NCBI RefSeq assembly: GCF_006439395.2
Contig: NZ_CP083950.1
Coordinates: 2,418,001 to 2,482,000 of the forward strand
Length of the DNA: 64,000 bases
Source: Mesorhizobium sp. B4-1-4
Lineage (GTDB): Bacteria > Pseudomonadota > Alphaproteobacteria > Rhizobiales > Rhizobiaceae
Direction: 5' to 3'
Shown: positions 57,104-64,000 of the stretch, in pieces
How positions within the stretch are numbered: the stretch's first letter is position 1
Layout: every line of letters starts with the position of its first letter
Program-made: the position numbers and the translations under genes
The notes under the pieces: model-generated
What the model was told of the DNA's origin: nothing
What the model saw: the letters and a program-made list of their open reading frames with translations, nothing else
The model's database searches: none

Positions 57104-57973
57104 TCAGGCGCCGGTGATCAGCTTCCCGGCCTTGGATATCCACGACCCGGCATTCTCGCGCGGCGCCAGCCCATTGCTCTGCAGGAGCTTGTAGGAATCC
57201 TTATACCATGGGCTGTCAGGGTAGTTGGTGCCGAGCACCGCGGCGGCGGTCTGGGCCTCCGAGGTCAGCCCCATTGCGTAGTAGCTTTCGGTGAGGCGGG
57301 CCAGCGCTTCTTCCACATGACGCGTGTTGGAATAGTTCTCCACCACGGTGCGGAAGCGCTTGACGGCGGCGATGTATTCGCGGCGCTCCAGATAGTAGCG
57401 GCCGATCTGCATTTCCTTGCCGGCGAGCTGGTCGTTGGCAAAGCGGATCTTCTGCTTGGCGTCCTCGACATACTCGGAGTTCGGCCAGCGCGTCACCAGA
57501 TCCTGCATCGTCTGCACGGTCTGGCGCGCTTCCTTCTGATCCTGCGTCACATCCTTGATCTGGCGATAGTAGCTCAGGCCGATGATGTACTGCGCATAGG
57601 GGGCGTCATCGGTGGAAGGATAAAGCGCCAGATAGCGTTTAGCTGACGAGATCGCTTCATCGTAACTGCCCTTGCGATAATCGGCGAACGCGCCCATCAC
57701 CATCGATTTGCGGGCCCATTCCGAATAGGGATGCTGGCGGTCGACGGCGTCGAACTTCTTGCTCGCCTCGTCCAGCCGCCCGGCATTCAGATTGGCGAGG
57801 CCTTGATTGTAGAGAACGTCCCCAGGCTCGGTATGGTCGACATAGGTCGAAAGGTCGATATCTTTCTCCGACGACATGCAAGCCGACAGAAAGAGCGATG
57901 GAACAACCACCGAAAGCGCCAGGAAAACAGACCACTGCGGCGCTTTCGATTGACCGACTCGCTTGAAGAACAT
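57104..57973 (-). CDS. bamD: Outer-membrane assembly lipoprotein BamD
   Basis: A 289-residue lipoprotein. The signal peptide ends in a lipobox SLFLSAC (Cys 32), after which come TPR-like repeats ([79 protein letters not shown]). BamD belongs to the BAM complex inserting β-barrels in the outer membrane. ATG 57973 starts the signal; the open frame before it (to 58159) is not protein-like and contains repeat copy 4. It lies downstream of lpxC, the typical rhizobial order. Confidence 0.95.
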   Translation of the reverse strand: MFFKRVGQSKAPQWSVFLALSVVVPSLFLSACMSSEKDIDLSTYVDHTEPGDVLYNQGLANLNAGRLDEASKKFDAVDRQHPYSEWARKSMVMGAFADYRKGSYDEAISSAKRYLALYPSTDDAPYAQYIIGLSYYRQIKDVTQDQKEARQTVQTMQDLVTRWPNSEYVEDAKQKIRFANDQLAGKEMQIGRYYLERREYIAAVKRFRTVVENYSNTRHVEEALARLTESYYAMGLTSEAQTAAAVLGTNYPDSPWYKDSYKLLQSNGLAPRENAGSWISKAGKLITGA

Positions 57974-58011
57974 GATTGGATTGCGCCCTTTCGGCGTTAT
58001 TTCAATGCCCG

Positions 58012-58060
58012 TTGCATGCAGTTCTCCCAAAACTGGTCCCCACTTTTGAGCGACATGCAC
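58012..58060. repeat. GCATGTC palindromic repeat, copy 4 (inverted)
   Basis: TTGCATGCAG then TTCTCCCAAAACTGGTCCCC and ACTTTTGAGCGACATGCAC. Its reverse complement matches the copies at 12832, 52038 and 56893. It lies 40-90 bases upstream of the bamD start, so it is probably within the bamD leader if transcription begins in the lpxC-bamD gap. No gene lies in the 58061-58235 remainder. Confidence 0.78.
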
Positions 58061-58235
58061 TAATCGACGGCAGCAGCCATAGACCATAACCGCCTTGCCG
58101 GGCAACGCTATGTCTAGCCAATCGCACATTTTTGTGGCGGTCGGTCGGAGCCTCGGCATCCCTGCGATTTCACCAGCCGATGGTGCATTCCTGCAACACC
58201 GGCCATCTCCAAGCGAATCGAAAAAACTAAGGGAT

Positions 58236-59186
58236 TCAGATCATCCAGGGCGCATAGAGCGGCGCATTGACGGCGCTCATCTCGGCCGCGCGGCCACGCT
58301 CGCGGCGTGTCGTCTCGACGATCTCGAAAGCCGTGCGGTCCGACAGCAGGCGCCGCAGCGCCGCGGCGTTCAGCCTGTGGCCGCCGCGATAGGAGCGGAA
58401 ACAGCCGATGAAGCGGGCGCCGCCCAGCGCCAGGTCGCCCATGGCGTCCAGCGTCTTGTGGCGCACGAATTCGTTGGGGTAGCGCAGGCCGCCCATGTTG
58501 ATGACGCGGTTGTCGTCACCAATCACCAGAGAATTCTCCAGCGACGATCCCAGCGCGTAGCCGGCGGCCCACAGCCGCTCGACATCCTTCATGAAGCCGA
58601 AGGTGCGGGCCCGCGCGATGTCACGGCGGAAGATGTCGGCATTGATGTCGGAAGCAAAGAGCTGACGCCCGATCGCGGGACTTTCGAAATCGATCTCGAC
58701 CTCGAAGCGGGTGCCGTCATAGGGTCTGAACTCCGCCCAGGAAGCACCGTTCTCGATGCGGACCGGCTTGACGACCCTGATGTAGCGCCGCTTGACCGGC
58801 AATTTTTCGATGCCCGCCTGGTCGATGGCTTCCACGAAGGCCATGGCGCTGCCGTCGAGAATGGGAACTTCGTGGCCATCGATCTCAATGACGACATTGT
58901 CGATGCCGACCCCGAACAGCGCGGCCATGATGTGCTCTACAGTGGCGATGTGCTCGCCCGAAGGATCGCCGAGCATGGTGCAAAGGTCCGTGGCACCGAT
59001 CTCGGAAAACAGGGCACGGAACTCGCGGCCCTGCCCTTCCTCATTGATAAGCTGGAACACGATGCCGGTGTCGGCATCCGCGGGCAGGAAACTGATGGAA
59101 ACTTCTTTGCCGCTGTGAACGCCGGCGCCTGTAAGCGACGCGCGCGTCTTCACTGTCGTCTGATAGTCGTGCAAGACAATCCCCAT
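58236..59186 (-). CDS. lpxC: UDP-3-O-acyl-N-acetylglucosamine deacetylase LpxC
   Basis: A 316-residue zinc enzyme committing to lipid A synthesis. [39 protein letters not shown] starts it; [38 protein letters not shown] (residues ~77-114) and [19 protein letters not shown] with HRLNAA supply the zinc-binding His/Asp ligands. ATG 59184-59186 was chosen for the family start ([11 protein letters not shown]); an earlier frame adds unrelated residues. Its ribosome binding site is weak. It lies downstream of ftsZ across a 279-base gap. Confidence 0.96.
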   Translation of the reverse strand: MGIVLHDYQTTVKTRASLTGAGVHSGKEVSISFLPADADTGIVFQLINEEGQGREFRALFSEIGATDLCTMLGDPSGEHIATVEHIMAALFGVGIDNVVIEIDGHEVPILDGSAMAFVEAIDQAGIEKLPVKRRYIRVVKPVRIENGASWAEFRPYDGTRFEVEIDFESPAIGRQLFASDINADIFRRDIARARTFGFMKDVERLWAAGYALGSSLENSLVIGDDNRVINMGGLRYPNEFVRHKTLDAMGDLALGGARFIGCFRSYRGGHRLNAAALRRLLSDRTAFEIVETTRRERGRAAEMSAVNAPLYAPWMI

Positions 59187-59406
59187 AAGCCCGAAATGCC
59201 TAGGTCCGCTTCTCCAGCCCGAGGGCGCGGCTCTTGTGAAATCGGCAGGCAGGGCCACTTCCCCGAAATCCCGGCAGACCGACTATGGTAGGCGGCGAAG
59301 ATAATGTCCCGGCAAGGAGACTCCAAATCACGGTTTCTTACTCTCTGTAACCGCGAACTGGAACATGTACGGTACCATAAGCTTTTGATTTTTCAGAACT
59401 TTAAAC

Positions 59407-59442
59407 GTTAACAGGCAAGCAATTCCTTGCCTGCCTGTTAAC
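59407..59442 (-). terminator. Long hairpin between ftsZ and lpxC
   Basis: GTTAACAGGCAAGCAA-TTCC-TTGCCTGCCTGTTAAC: a 16-base stem (15 of 16 paired) with a 4-base loop, 24 bases past the ftsZ stop. This would make a very stable RNA hairpin in the ftsZ transcript. No T-run follows on the minus strand, so it may stop transcription weakly, protect the 3' end, or act as a recognition site. Confidence 0.6.
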
Positions 59443-59465
59443 ACTTGTTACAGTCCGTTAACTAC

Positions 59466-61154
59466 TCAGTTGGCCTGACGGCGCAGGAAGGCGGGAATCT
59501 CCAGCTGATCGTCGTCCTGAGTCGCCCTGGTCTGTGGCGTCAGGCGGCCCTGCTCATCCAGCTGGCCACGGCGCGGCGCGTAGAGCTGCGCGTCCTGGCT
59601 CGCCAGACGGCGCACTTCGGGCGCGGCCTGGCGCAGCTTCGGCTCGCGCGGTTGCGCCGGCTGCAGCCGTGCGGGCTCCTCCTCGCGGCGGGTCAGTCCA
59701 TTGGTCAGACGCTTCAGCAGGCCCATTGGCCCGCTATTCTCATGGTGGTCTGCCGGACGGCTCTTGGCTTCGACCTCGGCCTTCACGACCGGCGGAAAGT
59801 CCTCGACGCGCGGCATGCGCTGCGGGGCCATTGCGACCGGCTGCTGGACCTCACGCAGCATTTCGCGCGGCTGCGGAGCCGGCTGGATCATCTGCTGGAC
59901 GACCGGCTGCACCATCGGCTGCGGCTGCGCGGGCGGCGCCTGGAAGATCTTGCTCTGCGGGCGGAAATCGTCCGCATGGGCAACCGGTGCCGGGCGCGGC
60001 TGAGCCATGGCCGCGGCGTTTGCTTCGGCCAACTGGATCGCTTCCGCGACCGGATCGACGGCGCGCGGCTCGTAAGCGGCCTGCTGGACCGGCGCCGGGC
60101 GGCTTTCCACGGCGGCAACGGCTGGACGGGCGGCCGGCTTCTGCGGCGCGGCGCGGATCGAGATCGGCGCGGCGGCGATTTCAGCGGCCGATTTGTCGAT
60201 GCCGGTGGCGACCACCGAGACGCGGATGACGCCTTCGAGTTCCTCGTCGAAGGTGGCGCCCAGGATGATGTTGGCGTCCTGGTCGACCTCCTCGCGGATG
60301 CGGGTTGCCGCTTCGTCGACTTCGAACAGGGTGAGGTCGCGGCCGCCGGTGATCGAGATCAGCAGGCCCTTGGCGCCCTTCATCGAGGTCTCGTCGAGCA
60401 GCGGATTGGCGATTGCCGCTTCCGCCGCTGCCATTGCGCGGCCCTCGCCCGAAGCCTCTCCGGTGCCCATCATCGCCTTGCCCATTTCGCGCATGACCGA
60501 GCGCACGTCGGCGAAGTCGAGGTTGATCAGGCCTTCCTTGACCATCAGGTCGGTGATGCAGGCGACGCCGGAATAGAGCACCTGGTCGGCCATGGCGAAG
60601 GCATCGGCGAAGGTGGTCTTGTCATTGGCCAGCCGGAACAGATTCTGGTTGGGGATGACGATCAACGTGTCGACGCATTTCTGCAGCTCTTCGATGCCCA
60701 TGTCGGCCGTCTTCATGCGGCGCTGGCCTTCGAAGTGGAACGGCTTGGTCACGACGCCAACGGTGAGGATGCCCTTCTCGCGCGCGGCCCGCGCCACGAC
60801 AGGAGCGGCACCGGTACCGGTACCACCGCCCATGCCGGCGGTGACGAAGCACATATGGGTGTTGGACAGGTGATCGATGATCTCGTCGATGCATTCTTCC
60901 GCCGCCGCGCGGCCGACTTCCGGCTGCGAACCCGCGCCGAGACCTTCGGTGACATGCGCGCCGAGCTGGATCAGCCGGTCGGCCTTCGACATGGTCAGCG
61001 CCTGGGCGTCGGTGTTGGCGACGACGAACTCGACACCGCGCAGTCCGGCAGTGATCATGTTGTTGACGGCGTTGCCGCCGCCGCCGCCGACACCGAACAC
61101 GGTGATGCGTGGCTTAAGCTCGGTGATGTCCGGCTTCTGCAGATTGATGGTCAT
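59466..61154 (-). CDS. ftsZ: Cell division protein FtsZ
   Basis: A 562-residue tubulin homologue. The GTP-binding signature [10 protein letters not shown] is at residues 109-118, with [16 protein letters not shown] near 19-34 and the T7 loop [11 protein letters not shown]. The globular part (1-~320) is followed by a long Pro/Gln/Ala-rich linker (~320-545) and a conserved tail ([13 protein letters not shown]) that binds FtsA and other partners. The long linker is normal for Rhizobiales FtsZ (~550-600). It lies 66 bases after ftsA, with GGACGGAGACA before the ATG. Confidence 0.97.
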   Translation of the reverse strand: MTINLQKPDITELKPRITVFGVGGGGGNAVNNMITAGLRGVEFVVANTDAQALTMSKADRLIQLGAHVTEGLGAGSQPEVGRAAAEECIDEIIDHLSNTHMCFVTAGMGGGTGTGAAPVVARAAREKGILTVGVVTKPFHFEGQRRMKTADMGIEELQKCVDTLIVIPNQNLFRLANDKTTFADAFAMADQVLYSGVACITDLMVKEGLINLDFADVRSVMREMGKAMMGTGEASGEGRAMAAAEAAIANPLLDETSMKGAKGLLISITGGRDLTLFEVDEAATRIREEVDQDANIILGATFDEELEGVIRVSVVATGIDKSAAEIAAAPISIRAAPQKPAARPAVAAVESRPAPVQQAAYEPRAVDPVAEAIQLAEANAAAMAQPRPAPVAHADDFRPQSKIFQAPPAQPQPMVQPVVQQMIQPAPQPREMLREVQQPVAMAPQRMPRVEDFPPVVKAEVEAKSRPADHHENSGPMGLLKRLTNGLTRREEEPARLQPAQPREPKLRQAAPEVRRLASQDAQLYAPRRGQLDEQGRLTPQTRATQDDDQLEIPAFLRRQAN

Positions 61155-61220
61155 TGTCTCCGTCCTTTGCCTTTCACGCCGCTTCGCCGCCGCGGCCGCC
61201 TATGGGGCTGCCCCCGTCAA

Positions 61221-62528
61221 TTAGAAACTGTCTCTCAACCACTGACTCATGCGATGCAGTTTTCCACCCGTTCCGGTCATCCTGAGACCGGAAATGCCTT
61301 TCGCCGGATGGCTCTCGAAACTCGCCATCTGCGGATAGATCAGAAGCCCGACGGCGGCCGAGAAAGCCGGCCCCTTCGCCGCCTCGGGCAGGCCCGCCAC
61401 GCCGAGCGGCCGGCCGATGCGCACATTGCGTCCCAGGATACGGCGTGCCGCCTCCGGCAGGCCGGCCAGCTGACTGGCGCCGCCGGTGAGCACGACGCGC
61501 TTGCCGACCGCGTTGCCGTAGCCCGACTTGTTCAGCCGGTCGCGCAGGAGTTCGAGCGTCTCGTCGATGCGGGCCCGCACGATACGCGTCATCACCGAAC
61601 GCGGGATCTGCAGCGGCACGTCGCCATCGTCGCCGATCGGCTGGATCGAAACCAGGTCGCGGTCATCGGCACTGCCCGGCAGCGCCGAACCGTGCATCAC
61701 CTTGAGCCGCTCGGCGGCATCGAGCGAGGTCGAAAGTCCTTTGGCCATATCGAGCGTGACATGGTTGCCGCCGATGGCGATCGCGTCGCCGTGGATGAAC
61801 CTGCCTTCCGAAAACACCGAGATCGTGGTCGTGCCGCCACCCATATCGATGCAGGCGGCACCCAGTTCCAGCTCATCATCGACAAGCGCCGCCAGCCCGC
61901 TGGCATAGGGCGTCGCCACCATGCGCTCGACCGACAGATGCGAGCGGTTGATGGAGAGCTCCAGGTTGCGCATCGGGGCTGCGTCACCCGTCAGCACATG
62001 CATGTCGACGCCAAGCGTGTCGCCGACCATGCCGCGCGGATCGCGAACGCCGCGCTCGGCGTCCAGCGAGAAGCCGACCGGCAGCGAATGGATCACCTCG
62101 CGCTCGGCCTTGAGCGCCTGCTTGGCGCCGGCGCCGAGCACGCGCTTGATGTCGGCTTCGTCGGCCTCATGGCCGCCGAGGTTGATGGTCGCCGAAAAGG
62201 CTTCGCTCTTCAGCCGGCCGGCGGTCATGTTGACGATCAGCGAATCGACCGTCAGCCCGGCCATCCGCTCGGCGGCGTCTACGGACAAGCGGATCGCATG
62301 CTCGGCGCGGTCGAGATCGACCACCACACCCGACTTCACGCCCTGCGATTTCTGATGGCCGATGCCGATGACCTGGATCCGGTGCGAGCGGCCGCGCAAC
62401 AGCTTGCCGTCATCGTTCGGCTTGAGCTTCGCCACCATGCAGCAGACCTTGTTCGAGCCGACATCCAGCACCGTCAAGGTGCCGGACCGGCGCGACGAGG
62501 CATCGCCAGAACCGCCAAGCCAGCTCAT
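61221..62528 (-). CDS. ftsA: Cell division protein FtsA
   Basis: A 435-residue actin-like ATPase that tethers FtsZ to the membrane. LTVLDVGSNKVCCMVAKL (phosphate 1, ~18-35), ACIDMGGGTTTISVFSEGRFIHGDAIAIGGNHVTLDMAKGL (~222-262, phosphate 2) and VVLTGGASQLAGLPEAA (adenosine region) are present; the C-terminus ends SQWLRDSF, the amphipathic tail. Its start overlaps the ftsQ stop by four bases (62525-62528), so translation is coupled. Confidence 0.97.
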   Translation of the reverse strand: MSWLGGSGDASSRRSGTLTVLDVGSNKVCCMVAKLKPNDDGKLLRGRSHRIQVIGIGHQKSQGVKSGVVVDLDRAEHAIRLSVDAAERMAGLTVDSLIVNMTAGRLKSEAFSATINLGGHEADEADIKRVLGAGAKQALKAEREVIHSLPVGFSLDAERGVRDPRGMVGDTLGVDMHVLTGDAAPMRNLELSINRSHLSVERMVATPYASGLAALVDDELELGAACIDMGGGTTTISVFSEGRFIHGDAIAIGGNHVTLDMAKGLSTSLDAAERLKVMHGSALPGSADDRDLVSIQPIGDDGDVPLQIPRSVMTRIVRARIDETLELLRDRLNKSGYGNAVGKRVVLTGGASQLAGLPEAARRILGRNVRIGRPLGVAGLPEAAKGPAFSAAVGLLIYPQMASFESHPAKGISGLRMTGTGGKLHRMSQWLRDSF

Positions 62529-63487
62529 ATCTTCGTCTCCGGCTTGCGCTTGAGCGTTTTCGGTTTCTCGTTGAGCGCCGCCTCGCGCTGCGTCGCCGCC
62601 TCGGGCGTCAACTGCACAACCAGCCGGTCCGTGAGGCGCATGTCGACGGCGGCGATGTCGCGCGACAAAAGCCCGTTGTCATGGTCCATCTTCACGAGTT
62701 CCGCGAGTGCCTGGTCCTCGCCATCCTCCGGCAACTTGACGGTGATGCCGTTGTCCAGCTTCAGGTCCCAGCGCCGCTCACCGACACGGATGTAGCCCTT
62801 TATGCGGCTGGCGAGATCGGGATATTGCTCGACCTTGGCCAGGAAATCAGGCGCCTTGGCGGGCGCGCCAGTGCCGATCAGCAGCGGCAACAGCACCTGC
62901 TTGCCGCCTGAGAAGGGCGCGATGACGGCACCATTCTTCTCGATGACCGAAAGATCACTGCCCTGCTGCCAGAGCGCGAAGGCCTCGCGCTCCTCGACGC
63001 GCACTTCCAGCGTGTGCGGATAGACCTTGCGCACCGCGGCGACCTCGATCCAGGGCAGGCCGGAGATGCGCTCGCGCGCGGCCTCCGCGTCGAAGCCGAT
63101 CAGCGACGTCCAGCCGTCAAGCTCGAGCCTGTCGAGAATGTCGATTTCCGAGGTCTGATGGTTGCCGACCACCTTGACCTGATCGACGGCAAAGCCGGTG
63201 CGGGCAGTGATGCTCTGGATGATACCGTCGGCATGACCGCCAAGATAGGCACCGTAGGCGCCGCTCGACGCGAGCAGCACGGCCGACATGATCGCGGAGG
63301 AGAAACGCGGCGCCTGGAATTCGCCATCACCAAGGCGGGCGAGCATGCGCACCGGGCGGCGAAGCATGCGTGGCAGCACGAAATGGCCCGATGACAACGG
63401 CAGGCCGAACAGCGACGGCACCGCCGCGCCCTTCCCCCTACCCTGTCCCCATTTCAACGCAGACACGAAGCGTCCTCCACCATCCAA
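62525..63487 (-). CDS. ftsQ: Cell division protein FtsQ
   Basis: A 320-residue protein with a basic cytoplasmic N-terminus (to ~65), one membrane helix ([24 protein letters not shown]), then the periplasmic POTRA domain ([43 protein letters not shown]) and the FtsQ domain ([29 protein letters not shown]). FtsQ links FtsZ-ring assembly to septal wall synthesis. Its ATG lies inside the ddl gene (34-base overlap). Confidence 0.95.
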   Translation of the reverse strand: MDGGGRFVSALKWGQGRGKGAAVPSLFGLPLSSGHFVLPRMLRRPVRMLARLGDGEFQAPRFSSAIMSAVLLASSGAYGAYLGGHADGIIQSITARTGFAVDQVKVVGNHQTSEIDILDRLELDGWTSLIGFDAEAARERISGLPWIEVAAVRKVYPHTLEVRVEEREAFALWQQGSDLSVIEKNGAVIAPFSGGKQVLLPLLIGTGAPAKAPDFLAKVEQYPDLASRIKGYIRVGERRWDLKLDNGITVKLPEDGEDQALAELVKMDHDNGLLSRDIAAVDMRLTDRLVVQLTPEAATQREAALNEKPKTLKRKPETKI

Positions 63488-64000
63488 CTCAACAGTTCAC
63501 CAAACGAATGCCCGGCCTGGGCGGCGATTTCAGGCACCAGAGATGTCGGCGTCATGCCCGGCTGGGTGTTGACCTCGAGCCATACAACTTCGCCATTTTC
63601 GGAGTGACGATCGTCATAACGGAAGTCCGACCGGGAAACGCCCCGACAGCCGACAGCTTGGTGAGCCTTGAGCGCCAGTGTCTGTATTTTTTGGTAAATA
63701 TTCGGTGAAACTTTTGCGGGGCATTCGTGTTTTGATCCGCCGGCAACATATTTTGAATCGTAGTCGTAGAAGGAATGGCCCGTCGGGATGATCTCGCAGA
63801 CGCCGAGCGCCACATCACCCATGACGGCGCAGGTCAGTTCGCGCCCATGGATGTAGCGCTCGACCATGACGGTATCGCCATATTTCCACTCGGACGATCC
63901 GACGATCTGCGGTGGATGCGACTGCCCTTCAGACACGATGACGACGCCGAAGCTCGATCCTTCATTGACCGGCTTGATCACGTAGGGCGGCTTCATCGGA
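63454..64000 (-). CDS. ddl: D-alanine--D-alanine ligase, C-terminal part (cut by window edge)
   Basis: About 182 C-terminal residues of the ATP-grasp ligase that makes the D-Ala-D-Ala of peptidoglycan. [19 protein letters not shown] is the Lys/Gly-rich ATP-binding segment, [14 protein letters not shown] follows, then [37 protein letters not shown] and [23 protein letters not shown], the magnesium-binding Glu/Asn end. The N-terminal ~125 residues lie past the right edge. It overlaps ftsQ by 34 bases. Confidence 0.95.
   Translation of the reverse strand, partial: PMKPPYVIKPVNEGSSFGVVIVSEGQSHPPQIVGSSEWKYGDTVMVERYIHGRELTCAVMGDVALGVCEIIPTGHSFYDYDSKYVAGGSKHECPAKVSPNIYQKIQTLALKAHQAVGCRGVSRSDFRYDDRHSENGEVVWLEVNTQPGMTPTSLVPEIAAQAGHSFGELLSWMVEDASCLR

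Noticed and set aside
59445..62795. A 1116-codon open frame antisense to ftsZ, ftsA and ftsQ
   Set aside because: It lies wholly opposite well-conserved genes; in GC-rich DNA such shadow frames are expected, and the translation is Arg/His/Gly/Leu-rich without any domain.

Overview
The window looks like a chromosomal piece of a Mesorhizobium-type alphaproteobacterium (Rhizobiales, Phyllobacteriaceae). Three things point there: GC-rich coding sequence, a circularly permuted two-piece tmRNA whose tag reads ANDNYAEARLAA, and the gene order ddl-ftsQ-ftsA-ftsZ-lpxC-bamD-recN-ligA, which is typical of Rhizobiales. No tRNA, rRNA, CRISPR array, prophage or intact insertion sequence was seen. Species assignment is inference from gene content; no database was searched.

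Left part (1-5.4 kb): the 5' half of thyA, a DUF2853 gene, the tmRNA gene ssrA, a frameshifted AAA-type ATPase, a divergent Bcr-type MFS exporter/TetR pair with a clear operator, the ClpXP adaptor SspB, and a DUF4169/ribbon-helix-helix pair. From 5.5 to 11.7 kb there is an overlapping pair (an Acg-like nitroreductase and a PaaK-like adenylate-forming enzyme). It converges on an arginine deiminase-like gene that lies behind a ClC chloride/proton exchanger with CBS domains; a MarR regulator diverges from the ClC gene. From 11.8 to 15.5 kb is a redox/detoxification patch: NADP-binding reductase, decayed LysR regulator, isochorismatase-like hydrolase, quinone oxidoreductase and SnoaL-like protein.

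Middle part (15.5-43 kb): a very large AsmA-like envelope protein whose stop codon lies in a 15-copy 8-bp tandem repeat; a frameshifted FAD-linked D-lactate/glycolate-type oxidase; a hot-dog thioesterase; an Lrp/EamA exporter pair; a Tat-type dienelactone hydrolase; PQQ glucose dehydrogenase; UvrD helicase with an unusual in-frame insertion; an orphan encapsulated-ferritin-like protein; a MttB-like methyltransferase plus a dimethylglycine-dehydrogenase-like flavoprotein (one-carbon metabolism of methylated amines); a phytase-like esterase; and MATE and MFS exporters.

Right part (43-64 kb): TMEM175-type potassium channel, SDR, iron-permease-like protein, phosphonate-type hexapeptide acyltransferase, CreA, SCO/SenC, PrmA, aminopeptidase P and AzlCD. 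The end is the long leftward division/envelope/repair cluster ddl-ftsQ-ftsA-ftsZ-lpxC-bamD-recN-ligA-DUF2461, with ddl cut by the window edge.

Two families of short dispersed palindromic repeats are scattered between genes: a RIME-like family with four copies and a GCATGTCG...CGACATGC family with four copies, two of which flank bamD. Three genes are visibly broken (AAA ATPase, LysR regulator, FAD oxidase). Two of these differ from an intact frame by a single base, so sequencing error has to be excluded.
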